Below are positions 34,991 to 44,179 of a stretch of 64,000 bases of DNA, piece after piece. Source of the stretch: Halalkalibacter alkaliphilus (GTDB taxonomy: Bacteria; Bacillota; Bacilli; Bacillales; Bacillaceae_D); the NCBI RefSeq assembly GCF_023555415.1, contig NZ_JAKRYL010000012.1:98502-162501 (forward strand), in the 5' to 3' direction. Made by a program: the position numbers and the translations under genes. Each line of letters begins with the position of its first letter. The stretch's first letter is position 1. The notes below the pieces were generated by a model, which did no database searches, was not told the DNA's origin, and saw only the letters and a program-made list of their open reading frames with translations.

Positions 34991-37900
34991 ATGGATACAA
35001 CTAAAACGCAGCTTCACATTGGAGATGTTCTCCATGATCGGTATAAGGTTACTGCATTACTAGGACAAGGTGGAATGGGGACTGTTTATTTGGTCGAGGA
35101 CTTGCGTCTTGAAGGAAAATATTGGGCGGTTAAAGAAACTCGGATTGATAAAGAGTACTCAGACAGCTTTATTGCAGAAGCGAAGATGCTTGTAGAATTA
35201 GACCACCCCAACCTCCCTAAAATAGTAGATTATTATTCTCCGGATGAGAAAGGCTATATCTATCTTGTTATGGATTATATTAAAGGGGAAACATTGCAAG
35301 AAACGTTTCAAAAGGCAAAGGGAGACCTTTCTTACAAACAAATCGTGGATTACGCCATCGAAATTTGTGATTTACTTGAATACCTACATAATCAAAAGCC
35401 AGCGATTATTTATCGCGATCTAAAACCTAGTAACATCATGATTGACGGAAAAAATAGTGTTAAATTAATTGATTTTGGAATAGCGAGGAAGTTTAAAGAG
35501 GACAAGGATACAGATACAGAGCTTATTGGTACAACTGGGTTTGCTGCTCCCGAGCAATTCGAGAAAGATAAGCAAACAGATCATCGAACAGATATATTTT
35601 CACTCGGTGCGACGCTTTATTATTTGTTAAGTGGGGGAAAATATATTCTTGCTACGCAGAAGCCATTAAATAAAATTCGAACCGATCTACCCGCAGAGCT
35701 TGTTCAATTTATTAATAAAACAACAAAATTGAATCCAAAAGAACGCCATAAAAGTGCTGCTGCTGTAAAAAAAGAGCTTATCTATATACAGCAGTTAATT
35801 GAGAATGAACCTAGCTTCTTTGATCGTTTAAAAATGAAGGCGATCGTTGTCGCGAAGTATAGTTTAGCTGTCTTGCTGTTAGCAGGGGTCTTATCCTATA
35901 TAGGCTACGACCAATGGAATAAACGATTTGCAACAGATTCAGCAAGTGTAGTGGCTGATGAGCAGTTGTTATCTGAGAGCAGTGAAGATGTTCTAGATGG
36001 GGTTGAAATTACTCCTGATCTAGTGAGCCCTCAACCTGTTAATACGGACATTACTTGGACCCTTGAGCCGTTTACAGCTCAGGAGGACATGGAATATGCT
36101 TGGACGGTTTATCAAAATGGGGTGGAGATCGAAAAAACAGATTTCACATCAGAACAAAGTTTCATATGGTCCCCATCAGAAGCAGGTATGTATGAAGTAG
36201 AAGTAACCGTAAGTGGTTCTCATGGTGTTGCAAGTGCGATGTCAGGTGCCTATAGTATTGAGTCAGAAGAGGTCAGAGGGCTGCTTAGACCAGATCGAAT
36301 GAGTCCGCAGGCTCCTGGGACAGACATTACTTGGAACGTTGACATGGAATCTGAGAGTCCATTGGAATATGAATGGACGGTCTTTTTAGATGGTGAAACG
36401 ATTGAGCAAACATCAACATCAGAGCAAAATCATTTCACATGGGCACCGCAAGAAGCCGGAGAATATGTAGTAGAAGTGATCATACTAAGTGCTTCAAATG
36501 AAATCGGCAAGCATCAAGAGTCATTTACTATCCAAGAGTGGGTAAATGAAGTAACGATAGAAGAGCTGGGTACCCCGATCCAAGTGAACTTGTGGCAACA
36601 AAGTATTTATGCTTCAAATGGAAATTGGAGCAGAGGAACGAACGCCAATCGAGATACATATGAAACCGTATATACGACGAGCGGCCAGAACAATGAAAGT
36701 GTTACTTTTGATTTAACAGATTATCAGATGCATAGTGGTCGTTTCCAAACTATAGTGGAAAAAAGAAGCGGGATTGATGCGATTGTCGAGTTTTATATTG
36801 ATTCTGAGTTAGTTTACGAGACGGAACTTGTTACCTCTCTTACAAACGTAGAATTTGATGTACCATCAGGTTCATTATTAACGATGAAATTACGTAATGA
36901 TAGCGTAGCTGGGGATAGTACAAGTGTGTCTGAAATTTATATAAAAGAACCTAAATTATTGGTCGATGCGCAGGCAATTGGCTCAACTCCGATAGAGAAA
37001 GTGAGCTTTTGGGAAAATGGAGCATATGGAACACGAGGGAATTGGTCAAGAGGAACGAATACAAATCGAGATACATACCGGAGTGTATTTACAACAAGCG
37101 GATCTGATCAGGACTTTATCACATTTGACATTAGCTCGCACCAAATGAAGTGGGGCGAACTAAAAGGGAAAGTCCTTCCGATAGCAGGAATTGACTATCA
37201 ACTTGAATTCTATGTTGACGCTGTTCTCGTTCATACAACAGATGTGATGAAGCCTAATGATGATGTCCCAGAAGCATTTACAGTGCCTGTTCCAAGAGGT
37301 TCAATCGTCACGATTAAAGTGGTAAACCAAAGTGTTGATGGTGATAACTCGAGAAATTCGAGTGTGTATATTAAAGATTTCATCCTAGAAATTCATGAGA
37401 AATTGGATCAGCCAAGTTCAATAGAAAGAATGAGCTTATGGACAGAAGGGATCTATGCAGAAAGAGGCAATTGGAGCAGAGGGACGAACCAGAACCGAGA
37501 TACATACCGGACAGTGTCAAACACCTCTGCATCAAATCATGACTATGCAACATTTGATATAAAGTCAGCCAATATGTCGAAAGGACGCTTAAGTGGTAAA
37601 GTCCTGCCTATTAGTGGAATAGACTATCAATTGGCTTTCTATATTGATGATGATCTTGTATATAAGACGTCTGAAATTGCTTCTTCAAGCAGCATACCAG
37701 AATCATTTGAAGTACTTGTAGATTCTGGTGATTTACTTACAGTAGAAGTGTTAAATGAAAGTGTAAGTGGTGATTCACAAGCGACGTCTCATTTCCAAGT
37801 AAAAGACTTAATCCTGAATGTTACTGAACAAAAGGAGCAACAGCCGGCTGAACACCGTATATCCTTGTGGAATGGTGAATTTCTACAAACGACAGGAAAC

Positions 37901-38254
37901 TGGAGTAGAGGCACAAATCAAAATAGAGACACGTACCGAACGATCTCGACGACCTCTGGTTCAAATGGAGATTCGTTCACATTCGATATTAGCCCTTATA
38001 GCAACGAGGATGGACGTTTATATGGGACGATTATTCCAAGTGGCGGAATCCCATTTCAATTAGAATTTTATGTGGATCAAGAGAACGTACATACAACGGA
38101 ACAATTGACACCAGGAAAAGACAGGCCTTTCTATTTTGACATTGATATTGCAAAAGGAAACAATGTAACGGTTAAGGTAGTAAATAACAGTGTCGAAGGG
38201 GATAGTACCCGCCAATCGAGTATTACAATTAAGGGGTTAACTTTCGAAGATTAA
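34991..38254 (+). CDS. Ser/Thr kinase with four extracellular beta-repeats
   Basis: 1087 residues. The kinase domain (about 10-275) has GQGGMGTVY, VKETRI, YRDLKPSNI, IDFGIA, activation loop DTDTELIGTTGFAAPEQ and DIFSLGATLY. A membrane helix (about 293-312) is followed by two Ig/Y_Y_Y-like domains (DITWTLEPF, DITWNVDMES). Then come four related repeats of about 130 residues, each starting near GNWSRGTNxNRDTY and ending near a VxGDS motif. The first repeat begins near residue 535. The repeats look like NPCBM-type carbohydrate-binding modules, which would make this a wall- or glycan-sensing kinase. AAAGGAGAG precedes the ATG. Confidence 0.85.
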   Translation: MDTTKTQLHIGDVLHDRYKVTALLGQGGMGTVYLVEDLRLEGKYWAVKETRIDKEYSDSFIAEAKMLVELDHPNLPKIVDYYSPDEKGYIYLVMDYIKGETLQETFQKAKGDLSYKQIVDYAIEICDLLEYLHNQKPAIIYRDLKPSNIMIDGKNSVKLIDFGIARKFKEDKDTDTELIGTTGFAAPEQFEKDKQTDHRTDIFSLGATLYYLLSGGKYILATQKPLNKIRTDLPAELVQFINKTTKLNPKERHKSAAAVKKELIYIQQLIENEPSFFDRLKMKAIVVAKYSLAVLLLAGVLSYIGYDQWNKRFATDSASVVADEQLLSESSEDVLDGVEITPDLVSPQPVNTDITWTLEPFTAQEDMEYAWTVYQNGVEIEKTDFTSEQSFIWSPSEAGMYEVEVTVSGSHGVASAMSGAYSIESEEVRGLLRPDRMSPQAPGTDITWNVDMESESPLEYEWTVFLDGETIEQTSTSEQNHFTWAPQEAGEYVVEVIILSASNEIGKHQESFTIQEWVNEVTIEELGTPIQVNLWQQSIYASNGNWSRGTNANRDTYETVYTTSGQNNESVTFDLTDYQMHSGRFQTIVEKRSGIDAIVEFYIDSELVYETELVTSLTNVEFDVPSGSLLTMKLRNDSVAGDSTSVSEIYIKEPKLLVDAQAIGSTPIEKVSFWENGAYGTRGNWSRGTNTNRDTYRSVFTTSGSDQDFITFDISSHQMKWGELKGKVLPIAGIDYQLEFYVDAVLVHTTDVMKPNDDVPEAFTVPVPRGSIVTIKVVNQSVDGDNSRNSSVYIKDFILEIHEKLDQPSSIERMSLWTEGIYAERGNWSRGTNQNRDTYRTVSNTSASNHDYATFDIKSANMSKGRLSGKVLPISGIDYQLAFYIDDDLVYKTSEIASSSSIPESFEVLVDSGDLLTVEVLNESVSGDSQATSHFQVKDLILNVTEQKEQQPAEHRISLWNGEFLQTTGNWSRGTNQNRDTYRTISTTSGSNGDSFTFDISPYSNEDGRLYGTIIPSGGIPFQLEFYVDQENVHTTEQLTPGKDRPFYFDIDIAKGNNVTVKVVNNSVEGDSTRQSSITIKGLTFED

Positions 38255-38261
38255 TAAGCAG

Positions 38262-38294
38262 AAGGAGAGGGGGTGTGCTCCCTCTCCTTTTTAT
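38262..38294 (+). terminator. Rho-independent terminator
   Basis: Stem AAGGAGAGGG/CCCTCTCCTT with T-run, after the kinase gene. Confidence 0.85.
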
Positions 38295-38326
38295 TTTCAG
38301 CACTAAGAGATACAGGGGGGATTAAG

Positions 38327-38473
38327 TTGTTACGATTTATTCGAAATACGTTTGTTATTTTAATAGCTGCTAGTATTTTACTATTTATGTACAGTGATAC
38401 CATTATTAATTGGCTACAATCTCAAATGACTTGTTGCATTCCTGATCTGCCAGATTTCCATACAAGGCCATAG
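38327..38473 (+). CDS. 48-residue membrane protein
   Basis: TTG start with GGGGGG at six bases. The peptide is MLRFIRNTFVILIAASILLF and onward, one membrane helix and a short external tail with two adjacent cysteines (MTCCIPDLPD). An earlier in-frame start at 38273 would lie inside the terminator hairpin and is not used. Unknown family. Confidence 0.55.
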   Translation: MLRFIRNTFVILIAASILLFMYSDTIINWLQSQMTCCIPDLPDFHTRP

Positions 38474-38503
38474 ATTTCACCCTAATTCTTACCATAGAAT
38501 AAA

Positions 38504-38549
38504 AACTTTCAAGTTTTGCGAAAAAAGTATCTAGCAAAATTTGAAAGTT
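38504..38549 (+). promoter_or_regulatory. 16-bp imperfect dyad upstream of the NlpC/P60 gene
   Basis: AACTTTCAAGTTTTGC (38504-38519) faces GCAAAATTTGAAAGTT (38534-38549), one mismatch over 16 bp, 14-base loop. No T-run follows, so an operator or mRNA structure is more likely than a terminator. Confidence 0.5.
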
Positions 38550-38606
38550 AAAGGTAAAATTAACTAAAAACTAGATTTTTTTGGCGAATGAGGAGGTCTT
38601 ATGTAG

Positions 38607-39944
38607 ATGAAGGAAGCGTCAACACTTCGAAAAGTAGTGATTTCGTCTACCTTTGCGACAGGTTTGTTTCTAGCAACCCCGCAAATGGCAGATGCCGCGC
38701 TTGGCGATCAAACATTAAGAAAAGGAATGGATCATCCAGACGTAAAAGAATTACAAGAGGCCCTTAAGAAAAAGGGGCATTTCAACTTTGATCGATCAAC
38801 TGGTTATTATGGTACGATTACAGCCGACGCTGTTCGTGATTTTCAAAGAAAACATAATTTGCAAGTGGATGGAATTGCAGGCCCTCAAACATTAGGAAGA
38901 TTACTACAAGAAATGGGCGGACAAGCTCCGACATCAACACCTTCTACAACTACGACCCAAACAACAAATAGTACATTAAACAATACAGGACTGCTGCGCT
39001 TCGGCTCAAACGGAACGCAAGTAGAACAACTTCAACAAAAGCTAAAAGAAAAAGGCTACTATAGTCATACCATTACAGGACAATTTGGACGTGTAACCGA
39101 AGCGGCTGTACGTGACTTTCAGCGTGCAAACAACCTTGTCGTCGATGGGATTGTGGGACCGCAGACGCTTTCTCGTCTAATTAACCAACCAGTACCGGCA
39201 CAAACAACAACATACGAACCAAATGTACCGAAAACAGAAGAACGCAACCAACAAACGAAAAGTGAAACGACACAATCAATACAAACATCAACAACATTGC
39301 GTGTAGGCAGCAGAGGGTCAGCAGTAACGAACCTTCAAGCGGCACTTCGATCAGTCGGTATATTCAACCAAGAGCCAACTGGCTATTACGGTGATGTCAC
39401 AGAAACAGCAGTACGAAACTTCCAAAGAGTACATAACTTAACTGTTGACGGAATCGCTGGGCCTAACACATTACGAAAATTAAATGAAGTAGCAACAAAT
39501 AAGTCATCACAGTCAACCACACAAGCTCCTTCAACGACACAAACAAAGCAAGTTTCCAATACAAACAGCAGTACCAGCTCGGCAGCCCTAGTGACAAATC
39601 TTGTAGCTGAAGCCGCAAACCAAATCGGGGTTCCATATCTTTGGGGAGGAACAACGACAAGAGGCTTTGACTGCAGCGGATTTACGCAATTTGTCTTTAA
39701 ACAACAAGGCATTTCCATCCCAAGAACCGTTGCACAGCAATGGAATGCGGGTAGGTCTGTCTCTAAGCCTGCTGTAGGTGATATGGTTTTCTTTGAAACA
39801 TATCAAAAAGGTCCATCACATAACGGAATCTATATTGGAAACAATCAGTTCGTACATAGTGGATCATCAACAGGTGTTGCAATTGCTAGCATGGATAATC
39901 CTTATTGGAAACAGCGGTATTTGGGAGCGAAGCGATTATATTAA
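38607..39944 (+). CDS. Peptidoglycan endopeptidase, three PG-binding domains plus NlpC/P60
   Basis: 445 residues: signal peptide (to about residue 31, ATPQMADA), then three peptidoglycan-binding type 1 repeats (about 35-100, 130-195, 230-295), each with the DAVRDFQRKHNLQVDG-type core. A Ser/Thr-rich linker leads to a C-terminal NlpC/P60 domain with catalytic Cys in FDCSGFTQF, His in SHNGIYIG and a third polar site near QFVHSG. It cuts peptide stems of the wall. The start is behind AGGAGG with somewhat long spacing (11). Confidence 0.92.
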   Translation: MKEASTLRKVVISSTFATGLFLATPQMADAALGDQTLRKGMDHPDVKELQEALKKKGHFNFDRSTGYYGTITADAVRDFQRKHNLQVDGIAGPQTLGRLLQEMGGQAPTSTPSTTTTQTTNSTLNNTGLLRFGSNGTQVEQLQQKLKEKGYYSHTITGQFGRVTEAAVRDFQRANNLVVDGIVGPQTLSRLINQPVPAQTTTYEPNVPKTEERNQQTKSETTQSIQTSTTLRVGSRGSAVTNLQAALRSVGIFNQEPTGYYGDVTETAVRNFQRVHNLTVDGIAGPNTLRKLNEVATNKSSQSTTQAPSTTQTKQVSNTNSSTSSAALVTNLVAEAANQIGVPYLWGGTTTRGFDCSGFTQFVFKQQGISIPRTVAQQWNAGRSVSKPAVGDMVFFETYQKGPSHNGIYIGNNQFVHSGSSTGVAIASMDNPYWKQRYLGAKRLY

Positions 39945-39945
39945 T

Positions 39946-39985
39946 AAAAAAAGACTTGTTTTCAGTAGAAAACAAGTCTTTTTTT
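39946..39985 (+). terminator. Rho-independent terminator
   Basis: Long stem built on AAAAAAGACTTGTTTT/AAAACAAGTCTTTTTT; ends the NlpC/P60 gene. Confidence 0.85.
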
Positions 39986-40008
39986 CAACTATAGAAACAC
40001 ATGATAAT

Positions 40009-40125
40009 CTAAATAAAAATCATCCGGACCCATTTTACCCACCCAAAAAGAGAAAGCCATAAAGGGATACTTAAAAATGTCCCCCACAATACTCCAATAA
40101 AGATGCTGCCACGATTATTTTCCAT
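40009..40125 (-). CDS. 38-residue membrane protein
   Basis: MENNRGSIFIGVLWGTFLSI then PLWLSLFGWVKWVRMIFI: a single, Trp-rich hydrophobic helix with a positive end. AAAAGGGG lies seven bases before the ATG. Unknown, but the residue pattern looks coding rather than random. Confidence 0.55.
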   Translation of the reverse strand: MENNRGSIFIGVLWGTFLSIPLWLSLFGWVKWVRMIFI

Positions 40126-40251
40126 AGGCGGGCCCCTTTTCTTATTTAAAGGATATTTATCATTATACTATATTTGTTCTTAATAAAAACCGATAATCGC
40201 CCGACAAATTAGAGCAATAATCTCTAACTTTTCGAGGGGATTTGTAAAAAT

Positions 40252-40291
40252 AAAACAGATATCCCCAGCATTATGCTGGAACCGTCTGTTT
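40252..40291. terminator. Bidirectional hairpin
   Basis: Outer arms AAACAGA/TCTGTTT and inner CCAGCAT/ATGCTGG; lies 3' of the minus-strand acyltransferase-like gene. Confidence 0.65.
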
Positions 40292-40305
40292 GAAAACTAT
40301 AAAAA

Positions 40306-40890
40306 TTAATAGAATAAAGATTTTACTTTTTTCGTTCCTCGTACCATATAGACAATGGATTTAATATGTAAAGGGTACCCTTGTGTGTTGTTAATTGCAT
40401 CTTCTACATCGATTAAACATGGAACAAAGACTCTTGTGCCGAACTTTACTTCGTCACCAACTACATCAATGCGAAACTTGAATTTCTCAATTAACTTTTC
40501 ATAATGTCTTTTCTCAAGGTAACTAACATAAAATTTAACTTTTTTATTCTTTGCATGAGTGGCAGCCATTTTTAATAAGTCTAGTAATACCTTTTTAGAA
40601 GCAAACTCTTTTTTGACCCCCATTTTACGAACGTGATAGGAGTGAGCCAAATTCTCAATAATTCTTGATTCACCACGAATATCGACAAGGCCGTCCGTGC
40701 TATCGAAGTGCTCCGTACTGCAGGGTACGAACTCAATTGTTCCTATATTAACTCCATCTTTATTTTTAAGAATAAAAGGTTCTGAATTCCCTTCAAGCTT
40801 ATCAACTGGATATTTTCTTTCCTTGGCTATTTTTCCCCACAATGTTTGAAATGTTTCCTGTTCTTCTTTTGAATTTGCATTTTTGAACAT
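40306..40890 (-). CDS. GNAT-like acyltransferase (putative)
   Basis: 194 residues. The order of elements fits the acyl-homoserine-lactone-synthase/GNAT fold: VDIRGESRIIENLA, an acetyl-CoA-loop-like region around KKEFASKKVLLDLLKMAATHAK, and FYVSYLEKRHYEKLIEKF. No exact family is recognised. It could also be an exosortase-linked acyltransferase relative. It is alone between terminators. Confidence 0.5.
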   Translation of the reverse strand: MFKNANSKEEQETFQTLWGKIAKERKYPVDKLEGNSEPFILKNKDGVNIGTIEFVPCSTEHFDSTDGLVDIRGESRIIENLAHSYHVRKMGVKKEFASKKVLLDLLKMAATHAKNKKVKFYVSYLEKRHYEKLIEKFKFRIDVVGDEVKFGTRVFVPCLIDVEDAINNTQGYPLHIKSIVYMVRGTKKVKSLFY

Positions 40891-41164
40891 AGTACGACCA
40901 CCTTATAAAAATAACTTCATAGAATCAATTATGTAATAAATCCCAATAAATCGCAACGATGGTCAGGTACTATCTTTACTTTATTCCACATATAATTTAA
41001 TAACAAAACAAAATGTTTAGTATAAAGAATAAAGGGGAAGAGGATAAGGAGAGAGAATACATAAGAAAGCTAAATATACTTGATAAAACATGTGAAAAAA
41101 GGTAAAATTAAGATTATGAAAGGGCTTTCATAAAATTAGATAAACAAATTTGGGGAGGTATATT

Positions 41165-41428
41165 ATGAGAACAGAAGATAGTATAAACATAATCAAAGAG
41201 CTAGAGGAAATGAACGCTATTAACTTGTTACCAAAACCAGAACAGTTTGTTTATAAACTAGCCAGGTATTTTGAAAAAGAGAATCTTACTAATTATGGTA
41301 CAATTTATGACTTTGAAGGAAATTCACCAATTGAAACAACTGCAAAACGCTTGTACAAAAGTATAGATGAAATAGAAGCTATTTATTATAATGCGAATAA
41401 GATGATTGAAGAGCTGTTTGTTAATTAA
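41165..41428 (+). CDS. Small protein of unknown function
   Basis: 87 residues, mostly helical and charged (IKELEEMNAINLLPKPEQF, ETTAKRLYKSIDEIEAIYY). The ATG at 41165 has GGGGAGGT at seven bases; an earlier in-frame start lacks one. No signal peptide or known motif. Confidence 0.65.
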   Translation: MRTEDSINIIKELEEMNAINLLPKPEQFVYKLARYFEKENLTNYGTIYDFEGNSPIETTAKRLYKSIDEIEAIYYNANKMIEELFVN

Positions 41429-41441
41429 CCTAAAATTTAAA

Positions 41442-41477
41442 AAAGGACTCTACCACCATCCGATGATAGAGTCCTTT
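41442..41477. terminator. Bidirectional terminator
   Basis: Stem AAAGGACTCTA/TAGAGTCCTTT between the small protein and the LCP gene, which converge here. Confidence 0.85.
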
Positions 41478-41484
41478 CATATCT

Positions 41485-42399
41485 CTAAGAATCTAATTCC
41501 AAATGATCACGAAGTTCAGAGCTTACACGGGAAACCTCGTCATCAGGAACTTGTAAATAATAAACCCCATTTATTCTAGTTCCATCCCCAGTAATCTCCA
41601 TTTGTTGAATAGTATGGCGTGCATCTCTGTACTTAGATTGGATTGTCCACATGTCATCTAATGATAAGTCAGTTCGAACAGAGCCTCCGACAGCATCTAG
41701 AATACTTCCCACTCTCGTAATCGAACCCAGTTGTGCCGCGTCGTGAATAACAGCTTCCACAACTTGACGCTGACGATCATTACGACCAAAATCTCCTCTT
41801 GGATCATTTTTTCTCATACGTGTGTAAGCAAGGGCTTCATCCCCATTTAAGAAAATCTCCCCTGCAGCAAAGGAATGGCCGCTTTGATTAAAGGCAAAAT
41901 CATTGTTAACAGTAACTCCACCCATTGCATCAACTAGACTTTTAAAGCCGGCCATATTGATGCTTACATAGTGATCAATAGGAATATCTAAAAATTGCTC
42001 AACTGTATTAATTGTCATCGTCATACCACCAAATGCATGGGCGTGATTGATTTTATCCTGTATTCCACGGCCGACAATCTCAGTGCGAGTATCGCGAGGA
42101 ATACTCAACATTTTTACGGACTCCTCGTTTGGATTTACAGTCATCACGATAACTGCATCTGTTCGCCCCGAAAGGTTATCACCACGTGCATCAATTCCTG
42201 TTATAAGAAATGATAAGGGTTCTTGTCTTTCAACATCAACTTTTTCTGCACGTTTACTCGATTGCTCACGTTCTAAAGGCTCATGAATAACTGTTGCCGT
42301 ATCCGTAACTGCTTTGTAGAGGTAAAAACCATATGCTGCAACCGAAAAGAGAACGACACCTAGAAAAATGGCTAACGTTACGAGTATTTTCTTTTTCAT
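41485..42399 (-). CDS. LytR-CpsA-Psr (LCP) family cell-wall polymer ligase
   Basis: 304 residues with an N-terminal membrane helix and the LCP domain: FLITGIDARGDNLSGRTDAVIVM, KMLSIPRDTRTEI, INHAHAFGG and RTRMRKNDPRGDFGRNDRQ-type Arg/Asp residues that bind the polyprenyl-pyrophosphate head. LCP enzymes (TagT/U/V) attach teichoic acids or capsule to peptidoglycan. It is divergent from the capsule locus, which suggests a link with envelope polymer attachment; the exact polymer is unknown. Placement within TagT/U/V is not resolved. Confidence 0.88.
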   Translation of the reverse strand: MKKKILVTLAIFLGVVLFSVAAYGFYLYKAVTDTATVIHEPLEREQSSKRAEKVDVERQEPLSFLITGIDARGDNLSGRTDAVIVMTVNPNEESVKMLSIPRDTRTEIVGRGIQDKINHAHAFGGMTMTINTVEQFLDIPIDHYVSINMAGFKSLVDAMGGVTVNNDFAFNQSGHSFAAGEIFLNGDEALAYTRMRKNDPRGDFGRNDRQRQVVEAVIHDAAQLGSITRVGSILDAVGGSVRTDLSLDDMWTIQSKYRDARHTIQQMEITGDGTRINGVYYLQVPDDEVSRVSSELRDHLELDS

Positions 42400-42762
42400 A
42401 TATACACGCCTCTCTATAATTGTATAGGTATAAAGTTCTAATTATTTTATAAAATTTGTTTACCTTACGTCATTATAGTTAATATAATAAGATGGGGCAA
42501 TACAAAATTAGACAGTATTATTTGACATATATCAACTTTCACAATTTAAAAAGGGCTGTTCATATCCAAAAAAGTCTGCATTTATAGCTCCAATTAAGAG
42601 TAAATTCTTGTAAAAACCGTAAATGTGTTTACTTAATCTGAAAAAATATGTAACATATAGAGTGGCTAAAAACAAATTATGACAATATGCACCAATTGTG
42701 TCGATTAGGACTTTAACGAAGAGTTGACATAATCGTCTGATGTAAGGGGAATGAAGACAGAA
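42400..42762. other. Divergent control region between LCP gene and capsule locus
   Basis: About 360 bases of AT-rich sequence without a supported gene. TTGACA at 42724-42729 is a good -35 match, but the downstream -10 position falls on the ribosome binding site, so its use is uncertain. Confidence 0.5.
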
Positions 42763-44091
42763 ATGGCTAACTACTTGTTCCTTAGAGGGAATCGAAATAA
42801 ACGTTTCTTTATAGATATTGCAAATGAATTAATTGATAGAGGTCATAATTGTTTTCAGATGAAATTTGAACTAGGGGAATTGTTGTTCAAAAGTGGGATT
42901 AAAACACTCTATGCACCTTTTTCGGTGTCGAGAAAACAATATCCAATATCAGATGAGGAACTGTTGACTCTTCCTATATATAATATAACTTATAAAAAGA
43001 ACATCTTAAAGAAAAGAACTTCTAAAACGGAGTTGGCAACCTACAAGCGATATATGTACGTAATAGATCAATATATAAAAAAGAATAACATAGATGTGAT
43101 TTGTTTATTCAATGGATACCATTGGATTGACCAAGTAACGCGTTATATTGCTAAGAAGCGTGGGTTAGAAATGCGGTATTTCGAAGATGGATTATTTAGG
43201 CCCTATACAATTACTTATGATACAAAAGGGATCAATGCAGAAGCATCTGTTCCAAAAGATCCGGAGTTTTATGAACAGATCGAAGTAGATGAAGAGAGGT
43301 ATGAAAAATATCTATTCCACCCTGAAAATAAGGAATTAATTCACCGGACAAAAGAACCGTTATTAAAGGTCGCTCTAGTTAAATTAGTCAGTATGCTTGG
43401 AGCGCTATTCAAATTAAATCCAAAGTTATATGATCATATCAATTTTACTGAAGCGATAAAATATTTTATTACGAAAAAGAAGTTTGGACGCAGAGAAATG
43501 GACCGTTTTGAATGGCCAAAAGAATATATTTTTCTCCCGTTCCAGGTATCGAGAGATTCACAAATTTTCTATAACTCGCCAAATGTGAAAACAATGGACA
43601 AGCTTCTTGAAATTACAGTGAATGCAGTAAAGGAATTTAACAAAGATGAGAAGCGAAATTTGAAAGTGATCGTAAAAGAGCATCCGGAAGATATTTCAAG
43701 AAATAATTACTCCCATTTAAAAAAAGTTTACAAGAATGATGATACAGTTATCTTTGTTAAAAAGTATAATATTCATCAGCTTATTGAAAAAGCGCTTGCT
43801 GTTGTAACGATAAACTCGACAGTTGGAATTGAGGCGTTAGCACACCATAAAAGGGTAATTACGTTAGGGCAGGCTCTTTATAATATTGAAGGAATTGCTT
43901 CAACTTGTGAAAGTCTTGATGAACTAGATACAATATTGAAAAAAGTATTAAACAAACCAATAAATACAGCTAGAATTGACAAGTTTCTTTATTATTTACG
44001 CTTTAGTTACCAAATTGAAGGTACAATTAATTATCCGTCTAAAGTAACAGCGAATAATGTTGTGGATAGAATGCTTTTGGAAGATAATTGA
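42763..44091 (+). CDS. kpsS: KpsS-like capsule Kdo transferase
   Basis: 442 residues of the KpsS family, which adds Kdo residues to the lipid terminus of group 2 type capsules using CMP-Kdo. Family hallmarks: ANYLFLRGN start, FEDGLFRPYTITYDTKGINA, FLPFQVSRDSQI and VKEHPED, then VTINSTVGIEAL. It opens the Kdo/capsule gene set. Start is ambiguous: ATG 42751 is only one base after AAGGGG, while ATG 42763 is 13 bases away. Confidence 0.85.
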   Translation: MANYLFLRGNRNKRFFIDIANELIDRGHNCFQMKFELGELLFKSGIKTLYAPFSVSRKQYPISDEELLTLPIYNITYKKNILKKRTSKTELATYKRYMYVIDQYIKKNNIDVICLFNGYHWIDQVTRYIAKKRGLEMRYFEDGLFRPYTITYDTKGINAEASVPKDPEFYEQIEVDEERYEKYLFHPENKELIHRTKEPLLKVALVKLVSMLGALFKLNPKLYDHINFTEAIKYFITKKKFGRREMDRFEWPKEYIFLPFQVSRDSQIFYNSPNVKTMDKLLEITVNAVKEFNKDEKRNLKVIVKEHPEDISRNNYSHLKKVYKNDDTVIFVKKYNIHQLIEKALAVVTINSTVGIEALAHHKRVITLGQALYNIEGIASTCESLDELDTILKKVLNKPINTARIDKFLYYLRFSYQIEGTINYPSKVTANNVVDRMLLEDN

Positions 44092-44179
44092 ATTGGATCT
44101 ACTTTAAATTACCATGTTATTTAGGGTAGCTAACATTAGAATAGTACTATATAATTAACATTTGTTAGGAGAGTGAAAA

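Noticed and set aside
42724..42729. Promoter TTGACA before kpsS
   Set aside because: A -10 at proper distance would overlap the ribosome binding site, so it was not listed as a promoter.
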